NCBI RefSeq assembly: GCF_002262935.1
Contig: NZ_NPIA01000002.1
Span: 62,001 to 126,000, forward strand
Length of the DNA: 64,000 nt
Origin: Lottiidibacillus patelloidae
GTDB lineage: Bacteria; Bacillota; Bacilli; Bacillales; SA5d-4
Reading direction: 5' to 3'
Of the stretch, positions 56,597 to 64,000 are shown in pieces. Positions within the stretch are counted from its first letter, which is position 1. Each line of letters opens with the position of its first letter. Below the pieces are notes generated by a model. That model was not told the DNA's origin and made no database searches. It worked only from the letters and a program-made list of their open reading frames with translations. Made by a program: the position numbers and the translations under genes.

Positions 56597-56923
56597 TTGG
56601 GTAACTTAAGAAAAAACCCAATAGTATTAATAATATTAGCATTAGCTGGAATTGGCTTAATTAATATACTCATAACAAATCCAAGTTCACTTTTTATGTA
56701 TTTAGGTATCATTGTTGTCTCGTCTATTGTACTTTTTACCCTATTTCGCTTTATTCAAAACAGAACTGGAACTGGCAATAGACTCGGTAGCAAATATCGT
56801 CAAGCTGTCAAACAATCTAAAAAAATGCATGGAAAAAGTAATCTAAAAAAAGCGAAACGAAAAAGAACACATTTGACTGTCATTGACGGAAAAAAAGATA
56901 AAAAGAAAAATGGAGCAGTGTAA
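56597..56923 (+). CDS. yqhP: YqhP/SA1362 family membrane protein
   Basis: 108 residues from the TTG at 56597, which has AAGGAGGTC 8-9 bases upstream; a longer frame would overlap yqhQ without its own site. Two membrane helices (about 8-26 and 33-53), then a very basic tail (LKKAKRKRTHLTVIDGKKDKKKN). Followed by a shared terminator. Confidence 0.82.
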   Translation: MGNLRKNPIVLIILALAGIGLINILITNPSSLFMYLGIIVVSSIVLFTLFRFIQNRTGTGNRLGSKYRQAVKQSKKMHGKSNLKKAKRKRTHLTVIDGKKDKKKNGAV

Positions 56924-56940
56924 TTCGCTGCTCCATTTTT
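56906..56940. terminator. Bidirectional terminator between yqhP and yqhO
   Basis: AAAAATGGAGCAG/CTGCTCCATTTTT, 13-bp perfect stem; it overlaps the last codons of yqhP and the yqhO stop. Confidence 0.85.
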
Positions 56941-57823
56941 AATAAATCCACCTTTTAAAAAACTTTTCAGCACATTTCTTTCCAAGCTGTAAAAGTTTTT
57001 CTTTTTGGTCATTTGTAATATTAAATTCAGTCGTAACAACATCCTTAACAGGAATAAAGATAATGTTCTTTTCATGAGATGTAGCGATATGTCTGGCATC
57101 ATGAGCATCTTTCATCGTATCAAATAATGCACCATATAATTCAAATGCATTCTTTATTTTACGACTTGCCACGTTTTCCAATGACGGGCTTAAGCGGAAT
57201 CCGATTGTTGGGTACTTTTCACCATTCTGCTCCTCAAACAACCATATTGGAAAATTACTTAATACTCCGCCATCGACGATAATTCGATTTTCTCCTTCAT
57301 TCGTGTGCAACTTTATCGGCTCAAAGAAATAAGGTAGCGAACTACTCATCCTAACAGCTCTAGCAACAGAGAACTTTTCAGGTAAAAATCCATAATCCTC
57401 TAAGTCATCTGGCAAAACCATAATTCTTCCCTTTGAAAGGTCAGAAGCTATAATTCTTAGTTTTCCTTGTTTTATGTCACCAAATGTCTTTATTCCTTTT
57501 TTAGCTAGAATATTTTCTAACCACTTCTCTAACGCATCTCCCCGGTATAAACCTAAGCGCCAATAAATACTGATCCATTTTAAAACTGAGTAGGAAAAAA
57601 TTGATTTTCGCGTATCCAACAATTTTGTAAATTTCGTTTCTAGCAATAATTTTTTAATTTCATCTGTCGTATATCCGGCCATTATTAATGATGCAATAAT
57701 TGCACCAGCACTTGTTCCAGCAACTTTATTAAATGTAAAGCCTCGTTTCTCGACTTCTTCTAACGCACCTAATAGAGCAATTGCTTTTATGCCTCCTCCG
57801 GAGAAAACACCATTAATTTTCAT
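56939..57823 (-). CDS. yqhO: Patatin-like phospholipase (YqhO)
   Basis: 294-residue patatin-domain protein: oxyanion GGGIKAIA (GGGxKG-type), nucleophile elbow GTSAG and the Asp dyad motif VDGGVLSNFP. Predicted lipid acyl hydrolase. GGAGGAG precedes the ATG. Convergent with yqhP. Confidence 0.92.
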   Translation of the reverse strand: MKINGVFSGGGIKAIALLGALEEVEKRGFTFNKVAGTSAGAIIASLIMAGYTTDEIKKLLLETKFTKLLDTRKSIFSYSVLKWISIYWRLGLYRGDALEKWLENILAKKGIKTFGDIKQGKLRIIASDLSKGRIMVLPDDLEDYGFLPEKFSVARAVRMSSSLPYFFEPIKLHTNEGENRIIVDGGVLSNFPIWLFEEQNGEKYPTIGFRLSPSLENVASRKIKNAFELYGALFDTMKDAHDARHIATSHEKNIIFIPVKDVVTTEFNITNDQKEKLLQLGKKCAEKFFKRWIY

Positions 57824-57874
57824 CTGGACTCCTCCTCTCTATACTACTTTAATGAGTAGGAGATAAAATTAGAC

Positions 57875-57902
57875 CAAAAAAAGCAACCATCAAATGGTTG
57901 CT
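57875..57902 (-). terminator. Terminator of mntR
   Basis: AGCAACCAT/ATGGTTGCT, loop TTG, then seven T on the minus strand. It overlaps the mntR stop. Confidence 0.8.
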
Positions 57903-58323
57903 AATCTTCACTTTTATTTTTTTGTATTTCTTTTAATGCTTCAACACGTGACTGTTCATCTTCAAAAAATTGAACTAAGTCACCAATCCGGTCTATTGCA
58001 TCCCAACTAAGGTGATGTTCGATTCCTTCGACATCTTCATAAATATGTTTCTCATCAACGCCAATGACTCGCAGAAATTGTTCTAATAACTCGTGTCGAT
58101 CAACGAGCCTTTTCCCAACCTTTTTTCCCTTTGGCGTTAAGATTAACCCTCTATATTTTTCATAAATTAAATAATCATCTTTATCTAATTTTTGAACCAT
58201 CTTTGTAACTGATGACGGATGGACTTTAAGTGCTTCAGCTATGTCAGATACTCGAGCATAACCTTTCTCTTCAATAAGTAAGTATATTTGTTCGATGTAA
58301 TCTTCCATACTCGGTGTCGGCAT
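57901..58323 (-). CDS. mntR: Manganese-responsive regulator MntR
   Basis: 140 residues from ATG 58323 (GGGGAG 8 bases upstream). DtxR-family: [14 protein letters not shown] supplies metal ligands D8 and E11, wHTH at about 20-60 ([19 protein letters not shown]), and the dimer/metal region [19 protein letters not shown] carries the His and Glu ligands. Represses Mn2+ uptake genes when Mn is sufficient. Confidence 0.95.
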   Translation of the reverse strand: MPTPSMEDYIEQIYLLIEEKGYARVSDIAEALKVHPSSVTKMVQKLDKDDYLIYEKYRGLILTPKGKKVGKRLVDRHELLEQFLRVIGVDEKHIYEDVEGIEHHLSWDAIDRIGDLVQFFEDEQSRVEALKEIQKNKSED

Positions 58324-58403
58324 GGCTTTCTCTCCCCGTACTTTTAATAGATACTTACCATCATACACCAGTTTTATTATGAGTGACAAGCAAACGGGAA
58401 AAC

Positions 58404-59429
58404 TTACGTAAAATATTCTACTCGTGACTCAGGAAAATAATTTTCAATGTATTTTTCAATCGTTGATCTTAATTCTGCTTCTTCATCTTTTGGATAAATA
58501 TATTTTCCAATCCCATACCTTCCCCATTTGTACCTTCTTTTTTCTTCATCCATTTCTAACTTCGATTTAGGGTAGCGCTTTTCAATAACCTTTTTCGCTG
58601 GCTTTGTATAGCGATGTTGAATTAATTCAAACGTAATATCTTTGCGGTATTTTTCTGGAACCTTTTCATCTAATTTCTTAAACATTTCTAAGTAGCCTTC
58701 CTGCCAGTTCTCATGAAGATATAACGGGGCAAGTACAAACCCTAAAGGATAACCTGCTTCGACAACTTTTACTGCAGCATTAATTCTCTCTTCAATCGTT
58801 GATGTACCAGGTTCAAAGTTTTTGGCAACATAATCAGAATTGATAGAAAAGCGAAATCTCGTTTTTCCACGATGGTCAGCATCCAATAAATGATCAACAT
58901 GTTCATATTTTGTCGTGAATCGCAAATGACCATATTCTGATTTCCCGATAAATTCTATCGTTTTCTTTAATGTATGCGTTAAATGATCAATCCCAACAAT
59001 ATCTGACGTACACGATGCTTCAAACCTTGTTATTTCTGGGGCACGTTCATCCATATATTTTTGTGCTTGTTCAAAAATATCATCGACATTTACATAGGCA
59101 CGAATGTACGGCTTACTACCTAACGTTGTTTGCAAATAACAATAATGACAGTGGCCCATACAGCCTGTAGCTAGTGGTATGGCATACTCTGCTGATGGCT
59201 TGGACGTATCAAACTTTAATGTTTTGCGTATGCCAACTACAAGCGTTGATTTCGCATTTCGATACTTTTGCAAGTCATTGTCACCTGGTATGTTTCGAAC
59301 TTGATTATGGGACGTCGTCTCACGGATCTCCATACCCATTTTCTCAAATTTTTCTTTGAGTTCAAGCCCAAGGGGATATTCCAATGCTTTCGGCTCAATA
59401 TAGACTAATTGCGGAACAAAAGGCTTCAT
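58404..59429 (-). CDS. splB: Spore photoproduct lyase (SplB)
   Basis: 341-residue radical SAM enzyme. The 4Fe-4S cluster motif CMGHCHYC near residue 91 and the H-atom-donating Cys in [15 protein letters not shown] are present. It reverses 5-thyminyl-5,6-dihydrothymine in germinating spores, matching SASP-coated DNA. AAGGAGGTG precedes the ATG. In B. subtilis splB lies elsewhere next to splA; no splA is seen here. Confidence 0.95.
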   Translation of the reverse strand: MKPFVPQLVYIEPKALEYPLGLELKEKFEKMGMEIRETTSHNQVRNIPGDNDLQKYRNAKSTLVVGIRKTLKFDTSKPSAEYAIPLATGCMGHCHYCYLQTTLGSKPYIRAYVNVDDIFEQAQKYMDERAPEITRFEASCTSDIVGIDHLTHTLKKTIEFIGKSEYGHLRFTTKYEHVDHLLDADHRGKTRFRFSINSDYVAKNFEPGTSTIEERINAAVKVVEAGYPLGFVLAPLYLHENWQEGYLEMFKKLDEKVPEKYRKDITFELIQHRYTKPAKKVIEKRYPKSKLEMDEEKRRYKWGRYGIGKYIYPKDEEAELRSTIEKYIENYFPESRVEYFT

Positions 59430-59473
59430 TTGTTCACCTCCTTACGTTTAGTTTGTACATTTTTCGAAAAAAA

Positions 59474-59505
59474 AACGGAAGATGCATAATTTGCATCTTC
59501 CTTTT
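59474..59505 (-). terminator. Terminator of nrdJ
   Basis: GGAAGATGCA/TGCATCTTCC, loop AATTA-type, with flanking A and T tracts, just past the nrdJ stop. Confidence 0.85.
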
Positions 59506-59509
59506 ATGA

Positions 59510-60628
59510 TTAAAGTCCACATTTTAATTGTGCATTACAGTTCGAACAAGTGTTACATCCACCGATTTCTTTCACACTACCTTTGCGACATATCGGACAA
59601 ACGTTTCCTACTTCAGAGCCGATAGTTATCGAAGTGTCCTCTAATGGGGCAATTGTTTCTATTATTGCTACATGTACATTTTCTTTATCTTCTAGTTGAA
59701 ATTCTTCTTGAAGATAATTTTCTTCTGCTGTTAGCGATAGTACTTGTGCATCACGACTTCCGTCAACATATACTGTTCCACCTTTTGCCCCTCCTTTATA
59801 CAATCTCTCATAAACAGCTTGTACTTGTTCAACGGCATACCCTTTTGGTGCATTAACAGTTTTACTTATGGAGCTATCAATCCACCTTTGAATGACACAT
59901 TGCACATCAGCATGTGCTTCAGGGGAAAGTTCCATTGCCGAAACGAACCATTCAGGTAATGTCTCAATTGATTTGTCGAGATTATTTTTTAAGTATTCAT
60001 CAACAATTGGTGCATTTACTTCGATAAATTTTCCTAAACGACCGCTTCTGAAATATTGGAATGCAAAGTAAGGCTCTAAACCGGTGGAAACTCCGATCAA
60101 AGTCCCAGTGGATCCAGTGGGAGCGACGGTTAATAAGTGCGAATTTCGAATGCCATATTTTAATATATCTTGCCTAATATCTTCAGGCATCTTTTTCATA
60201 AATCCAGTGTTAATGAATTTCAAGCGAAGCTTTGTTGTTTCCTCTTCTGTTTTTCCCACTAAGAATGGAAAACTTCCTTTTTCCTTTGCTAGTTCAATTG
60301 AAGTTCGATAAGCAGTCGTAGCAATTGTTTCAAAGACTTTATCGATTAACTCGTTACCTTCGTTTGACCCATAAACTGTTTCACAATAGATTAACAAGTC
60401 ATGAAGTCCCATTATTCCAAGTCCTACACGACGTTCTCCAAGTGCTTGCTTTTTATTTTCCTCTAAAAAATAGGGAGTTGCGTCAATGACGTTATCCTGC
60501 ATTTTCACACCAACTTCAACGATTTCTTTTAGTTTGTTGAAATCTACTGTTTTTGTTTGTTTGTTTGCTACATTTGCTAAATTGATTGCAGCTAAGTTAC
60601 ATACAGAATATGGTGCTAGAGGTTGTTC
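59510..60628 (-). CDS. nrdJ: NrdJ exon 3 (C-terminal part)
   Basis: Third exon of the B12-dependent ribonucleotide reductase: 372 codons plus stop. Begins with EQPLAPYSVCNLAAINLA, which completes the NPCGEQPL active-site motif started in exon 2. Contains PTGSTGTLIGVSTGLEP, a typical finger-loop region, and the C-terminal zinc/redox tail (CPICRKGSVKEIGG, then CNTCSNCNAQLKCGL) whose Cys pairs re-reduce the active site. As read it opens with TTG-GAA, but TTG belongs to the intron end, not to a start codon. Joined in frame to exon 2 after removal of 60629-60877. Confidence 0.93.
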   Translation of the reverse strand, partial: EQPLAPYSVCNLAAINLANVANKQTKTVDFNKLKEIVEVGVKMQDNVIDATPYFLEENKKQALGERRVGLGIMGLHDLLIYCETVYGSNEGNELIDKVFETIATTAYRTSIELAKEKGSFPFLVGKTEEETTKLRLKFINTGFMKKMPEDIRQDILKYGIRNSHLLTVAPTGSTGTLIGVSTGLEPYFAFQYFRSGRLGKFIEVNAPIVDEYLKNNLDKSIETLPEWFVSAMELSPEAHADVQCVIQRWIDSSISKTVNAPKGYAVEQVQAVYERLYKGGAKGGTVYVDGSRDAQVLSLTAEENYLQEEFQLEDKENVHVAIIETIAPLEDTSITIGSEVGNVCPICRKGSVKEIGGCNTCSNCNAQLKCGL

Positions 60629-60877
60629 CAATATTGTTATCCTATCAGCTTTTTATCTGATAGTTCTTACGGTTGGTATTCCCGCAAGTTCAGCATACCT
60701 TATCATTACTAATTGTAATGCTGCGGCCTCGTGGATGGATTATATTCTCACATTGAGGTTCACCATCTATGCGTTGCCCCTGACTAGTATTTTAATTCTA
60801 GCCTTCGGTTCGGATTAGCGTTTCAGCCTTCCCGCTTCATTCCGCAGTTTTTTACGTGAGGCAAACTAAGCTACTTT
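60629..60877 (-). ncRNA. Group I intron 2 in nrdJ (249 nt)
   Basis: Splits the Gly (GGT) of NPCG from the Glu of EQPL. The 5' exon ends in U, and P1 can be drawn: exon CGUG-U-GGU with internal guide G-CC-U-CACG (one U-U mismatch, U-G at the splice site). The intron ends in G, and P10 pairs exon GAAC with intron GUUU adjacent to P1. Near the 3' side P8 (CAUUAC/GUAAUG), P7 (CAGCAU/AUGCUG), P9 (CUUGCGG/CCGUAAG) and P9.1 (CUAUCAG/CUGAUAG) fold in the expected order. An in-frame stop follows after three codons if unspliced. No ORF inside; a minimal, presumably self-splicing intron. Confidence 0.88.
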
Positions 60878-61528
60878 ACCACACGGATTCGTCGCAACAA
60901 CTTTTTGTCCATATGCTTTTGCATTGGTCATTTCATTGGCATTATCGACGAAGAAAATGCCAGGTTCGGCGCTATATGTCGCACATACATTAATTAAATC
61001 CCATAGTTCACGTGCTTTCACGTAGCGGTACGTTTTTACTTTCATACCCATTTTCGCCCATTCGCGAACATCGCCAACTTCATGCCATTTTTCATTATAA
61101 AATGCCATTTCGTCTTTCGAATAACTTTCTACATCTGGAAATTGTAGAGGGAAGTCATCATCATTTTCAACAGCGTCCATAAACTCTTTCGTAATACATA
61201 CAGATATATTGGCTCCTGATAAAAATTCCGGGCGATGAACTCCATATATACCACCATCTGCTAATTTTTTCTCTGCTTCTGCTATTGCTTGTTCTGTAAA
61301 TCCACCTTGTCCTGGGTGGTCTTTCAAATTAATTATCCCTTGAAAAATTGTTCTTTCTACCTCTGAAAGTGGCGTGAATTTTAGCTTGTCCTTCGCAAGT
61401 CTTTTAATTTCTTCATCTTCTGTATTATTTATTAAGAAACGTAAAATGTTAGGATTTTGCATCTTACTAATGATAAATTCCAAGATGTCTGGTGCTGTTA
61501 CGTTTAGCATTAACATTTGTGCCCCACG
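60878..61528 (-). CDS. nrdJ: NrdJ exon 2 (central part)
   Basis: Second exon, exactly 217 codons (RGAQMLMLNVTAPDILEF to VVATNPCG). Carries the central barrel strands, including FLSGANISVCITKEFM and the active-site loop that ends in the catalytic Cys of NPCG. Ordinary gene callers would start this piece at the internal ATG 61516; the true 5' edge is CGT at 61528, giving GSR-RGAQM across the splice junction as in intact homologues. Confidence 0.92.
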
Positions 61529-62028
61529 CTTTTTGTTACTCCATTATTACTAATGGGGATAGGTCATTTCTGCCTATCTCTCATGCTTTCACATGAGTTC
61601 AGACTATATCATCAAGGAAGTAAATTTCTTATATTTTCGATCTAATTTAAGAGTTCCATGGGCATATAATAGTTCCTCTAGGAATATTAACTTTTCTACT
61701 AATATCATTTTGGCTTAACCCTTGCTCGTATAGTTCTAAAAATCTTTTAAGAAACTCTTCCTTGTCTTGCGCCCCATAAAACCGTCTCCGCTTTTTATGG
61801 TCTACTTTCTCCATGTTATTCACATCCTTTATTCGTGTTTAGTGTAGGAGATTTTGATAGTCGTTGAACGTTCACCTTTGTTTCCAAAGGTGCTTCGCTG
61901 CTGATTGCCCATTTCTTATCTTCATTGTTTTTCAAACATTCACGCTTGCTGTCACCAGCTACGTTGTAGTAAATGAAGCTTTAGGGTGTTCCAGCAATTC
62001 ACAAGATTTTACTCCCGCCATGGTATTA
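61529..62028 (-). ncRNA. Group I intron 1 in nrdJ (500 nt, ORF-containing)
   Basis: Interrupts GGSR-RGAQM. The 5' exon ends UCCCGU; P1 pairs it with GCGGGA in the intron, with U-G at the splice site. The intron ends in G, and P10 pairs CGUGG of exon 2 with CCAUG directly 5' of the guide. P7 is recognisable: AACGACUAUC (61856-61865) with GAUAUAGUC (61612-61620), the typical guanosine-binding helix. A P9-like hairpin CUCAUG/CAUGAG follows. The intron begins with an in-frame TAA. A small ORF sits between the two P7 strands, i.e. in the P8 peripheral loop. Confidence 0.92.
61647..61814 (-). CDS. Intron-encoded small HTH protein
   Basis: 55 residues in the P8 loop of intron 1: ATG at 61814 after AAAGGATG, stop TAA at 61647-61649. 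Basic N-terminus (MEKVDHKKRRRFYGAQ) and a helix-turn-helix-like segment (LYEQGLSQNDISRKVNIP, then RGTI). No endonuclease motif (GIY-YIG, HNH, LAGLIDADG) is visible. Likely the DNA-binding remnant of a homing endonuclease, or a small regulatory/maturation protein; both are inference. Confidence 0.6.
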   Translation of the reverse strand: MEKVDHKKRRRFYGAQDKEEFLKRFLELYEQGLSQNDISRKVNIPRGTIICPWNS

Positions 62029-62814
62029 ACGGGACCCGCCCTGCTCAACTAGATGAGTCAATTGCGCGATGTCATCTAGCCAGGAGACTGAACCCGAGCT
62101 CTTTCCATTCACACCTTTAGCTAACGTATTTCTTGGACGGAGTGTCGACCCATTTGTTCCAACTCCCCCACCACGACTCATTATTTCCATTACTTTTTTA
62201 CGGTGGTCAGAAATCCCTTCACGTGAATCTTTTACATAAGGCATCACGTAACAATTAAAAAAAGTAACGTCCTTTTCTGCACCTGCTCCATATAAAACTC
62301 TACCAGCAGGGACAAAATTTAATGATGCAAGTTGGTTATAGAAACGTTCTTCTATCTCTTTTCTTTTCACAGGATCTGACTCTACTTTTGCTAAGCCTCT
62401 TGCATTCCGTTTAGCAATTTGTTCATAAAAAATTTCTAGTGGCTTATCAACAACATTAATAGACTTAGTAATGATGCCAGTCCCAGCCGCTTCACCTTCT
62501 AAAACACCTCGATATTCCTCATCTACTTGCACTTTTACTTTGTAATTTTCTTTGTCAACTTCAGTTATAAATCCTAAACCTCTTGCAGGAAATTTTGGGT
62601 CTTCTTTTACAGTTAATACAACAAAATCTCCAACTTTTAATGTTTTCTTTTCAGTATCTTTAAAAGAATATCGGTCAAGCATAACTAAGCGTGATACACC
62701 TTCATGAGTTATCTTCATATCTTCTGTTATTGGGTGTACTTGTGGAAAATAGGCAATATCCTCATTTAGCTTTTCCAAGTTAATTGACATGTTCGCTGAC
62801 GTAACAACTGGCAA
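62029..62814 (-). CDS. nrdJ: Class II (B12-dependent) ribonucleotide reductase NrdJ, exon 1
   Basis: Exon 1 of 262 codons. The complete gene is join(exon 62814-62029, 61528-60878, 60628-59510), 851 residues, reading in frame across both junctions. Start is the TTG at 62814, 9 bases after GGGGAGG; a longer frame upstream is unconvincing. Conserved pieces: GVSRLVMLDRYSFKDTEKK, NFVPAGRVLYGAGAEKDV (18-residue class II signature), FNCYVMPYV and EIMSRGGGVGTNGSTLRPR. It makes deoxyribonucleotides from NTP/NDP using adenosylcobalamin, with or without oxygen. Confidence 0.93.
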
Positions 62815-62897
62815 TATATATTCCTCCCCAAAATCTATTAATTTTCCAATTAGAATATTGGAAAACTTTCCTATATGATAACAACTATTAAATCTAA

Positions 62898-62944
62898 TAT
62901 CAATATATTGTGTTACATTTAATACAAAATTACTATATGTTGAT
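62898..62944 (-). promoter_or_regulatory. Tandem NrdR-box-like sites upstream of nrdJ
   Basis: TATCAATATATTGTGT (62898-62913) and ATTACTATATGTTGAT (62929-62944) resemble the NrdR consensus ACACWATATMTTGTGT-type palindrome and are 31 bp apart, three helical turns, which is the usual spacing of paired NrdR boxes. The second is a weak match. Confidence 0.4.
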
Positions 62945-63079
62945 ATTGGTGCATATAAAATAAATTTTGTCAATATTATAAAATAATAGAATTTGCTAAA
63001 TAATAGAGTATTCCCAAGGATAATAATGGTATTTAATAATCTTGAAAAAATACAAGGATTGAAAAATTGATAAATAAAA

Positions 63080-63107
63080 AACGCCTAGGCAAAATTCCTA
63101 GACGTTG
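63080..63107 (-). terminator. Terminator of lipM
   Basis: AACGTCTAGG/CCTAGGCGTT (one G-U) with loop AATTTTG and a T run on the minus strand. Confidence 0.82.
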
Positions 63108-63162
63108 AAATGGTTGTAAAATCTTTGAATGATTAACCATTGTAATATTTGTTATTTTGAAT

Positions 63163-63993
63163 TTAGCGTTTATAATTCCATTCTTCACTTCTATATTTCT
63201 CTGCAATTTGGTTCACTTGCTTCAATTGCTCATCTGTTAATGAATATGGGATTAATTCTATATTTAATCCTTTTTCAAACCCTTCTTTAAAAGCTACTTT
63301 CGCTTCTTCAACAGTCACAGGCGAACGAAGAGCATTTATTGCTACTGCCTTCTTTTTGAAGTTTTCTTGCATCCGTTGACGAATTCGCTCACTTTTAAAG
63401 ATGAAACAATCGAACAGCATATCTTCATCTATATCTAGTAATATTGAACCATGTTGCAAGATTACTCCCTTTTGCCTTGTTTGTGCACTTCCTGCCACTT
63501 TTCGACCTTCGACAACTAATTCATACCAGGAAGGGGCATCAAAGCATACAGAGGAACGTGGGTCTTTTAGGCCCTGCTTTTCAAGTTCTGTTTGTGGTAT
63601 TGCAAAATATGCATCTAAACCAAGGTTAATGAAGCCTTCCAAAATCCCTTGAGAGATTACGCGGTATGCTTCTGTAACGGTTTTCGGCATTTCTGGATGA
63701 TCTTCTGAAACAATTACACTATATGTAAGTTCTTTATCATGTAACACACCTCTACCACCAGTAGGACGTCTTACAAAACCTAATCCATATTTGTTCACCA
63801 TATCAAAATTTATTTCTTTTTCTGCACGTTGAAAATATCCGATGGAAAGTGTTGCTGGATTCCAACCATAAAAACGAATAACTGGAGGGATTTCTCCTTT
63901 GCTATTCCATTCTAGTAATGCTTCGTCTAAAGCCATATTAAATGCTGGGTCGCAATTACCTGAGTCAATAAACATCCATTTTTCTTTTGTCAT
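63163..63993 (-). CDS. lipM: Octanoyltransferase LipM
   Basis: 276-residue BPL/LplA-fold protein. [20 protein letters not shown] is the LipM-type start; conserved [19 protein letters not shown] and [18 protein letters not shown] are present, with a Cys in [10 protein letters not shown] that serves as acyl carrier. It moves octanoate from ACP to GcvH, starting lipoic acid synthesis for enzymes such as BkdB. Matches B. subtilis yqhM by neighbourhood. The start lies 7 bases from the window edge, so the ribosome binding site is out of view. Confidence 0.92.
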   Translation of the reverse strand: MTKEKWMFIDSGNCDPAFNMALDEALLEWNSKGEIPPVIRFYGWNPATLSIGYFQRAEKEINFDMVNKYGLGFVRRPTGGRGVLHDKELTYSVIVSEDHPEMPKTVTEAYRVISQGILEGFINLGLDAYFAIPQTELEKQGLKDPRSSVCFDAPSWYELVVEGRKVAGSAQTRQKGVILQHGSILLDIDEDMLFDCFIFKSERIRQRMQENFKKKAVAINALRSPVTVEEAKVAFKEGFEKGLNIELIPYSLTDEQLKQVNQIAEKYRSEEWNYKR

Positions 63994-64000
63994 AGTAAGC

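Larger units (their letters stand above)
62815..63162. other. AT-rich nrdJ upstream region
   Basis: 348 bp between nrdJ and lipM with no credible gene. It holds the lipM terminator at its right end, the nrdJ ribosome binding site at its left end, and two NrdR-box-like sequences near 62898-62944. A minus-strand TTGACA (about 62970) could be a -35, but I see no convincing -10. Confidence 0.6.

Noticed and set aside
58323-58389. Longer MntR start at 58389
   Set aside because: MntR metal ligands D8 and E11 fall in register only from the ATG at 58323, which also has GGGGAG upstream.
60486-60818. Plus-strand open frame covering intron 2
   Set aside because: Shadow of nrdJ exon 3 and the intron; no ribosome binding site.
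59510-62973. nrdJ as three separate frameshifted or pseudogene fragments
   Set aside because: Removing two precisely delimited group I introns restores one 851-codon frame without loss or gain of residues at conserved motifs; decay would not leave such exact junctions.
1-64000. tRNA, rRNA, transposase, integrase or prophage genes
   Set aside because: Looked for throughout; no cloverleaf-like, rRNA-like, transposase or phage structural sequence recognised.

Overview
The window comes from a low-GC, endospore-forming member of the Bacillaceae. Long stretches follow the Bacillus subtilis yqh-yqi-yqj order: yqhM/lipM, yqhO, mntR, yqhP, yqhQ, yqhR, aroQ, yqhT, efp, yqhV, spoIIIAA-AH, accBC, yqhY, nusB, folD, xseAB, ispA, dxs, yqxC, recN, spoIVB, spo0A, the bkd operon, brxB, yqjB and yqjC-E. 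An OLE RNA with its partner gene oapA lies between ispA and dxs. OLE is typical of extremophilic or alkaliphilic and anaerobic Firmicutes, so an alkaliphilic relative (Alkalihalobacillus or Anaerobacillus type) is the best guess. That assignment is inference.

Layout on + coordinates, with most genes on the minus strand. 1-4399: the 5' part of a secreted multidomain amylopullulanase, with two inverted CcpA (cre) sites upstream. 4659-10768: accessory genes, comprising small membrane proteins, a 1121-residue polytopic membrane protein, an HTH regulator, an overlooked 43-codon gamma-type SASP gene and a lipoprotein. 10914-16098: a propionate/methylmalonyl-CoA module with a split B12-dependent mutase whose small subunit is fused to methylmalonyl-CoA epimerase. 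16275-17586: a Prli42-like mini-protein, L,D-transpeptidase and bacilliredoxin. 17687-17921: a duplicated hairpin element of unknown identity. 18073-28227: the branched-chain keto-acid operon ptb-bcd-buk-lpdV-bkdAA-bkdAB-bkdB behind a clear sigma-54 promoter, with its activator gene bkdR upstream.

28352-32060: small + strand genes, an NSS transporter and a DUF3050 protein. 32136-37308: spo0A, spoIVB, recN and yqxC, without the usual ahrC between recN and yqxC. 37314-46728: the isoprenoid/OLE/folate/biotin-carboxylase cluster. 47258-52659: the complete spoIIIA operon plus yqhV; spoIIIAD appears to use a non-canonical start codon. 52796-59429: efp, yqhT, aroQ, yqhR-O, mntR and splB.

59510-62814: a B12-dependent class II ribonucleotide reductase (nrdJ) interrupted by two group I introns. 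One is 500 nt and carries a small HTH ORF; the other is a 249-nt minimal intron. Each is placed at codons of a conserved reductase motif, and P1 and P10 pairings can be drawn for both. 63163-63993: lipM.

Functionally the window joins spore formation (spo0A, spoIVB, spoIIIA, SASP, splB), acyl-CoA metabolism (bkd, mutase/epimerase/carboxylase, acc), lipoyl supply (lipM for the E2 proteins) and cobalamin-dependent chemistry (mutase and NrdJ). No tRNA, rRNA, CRISPR array, transposase or prophage was seen.
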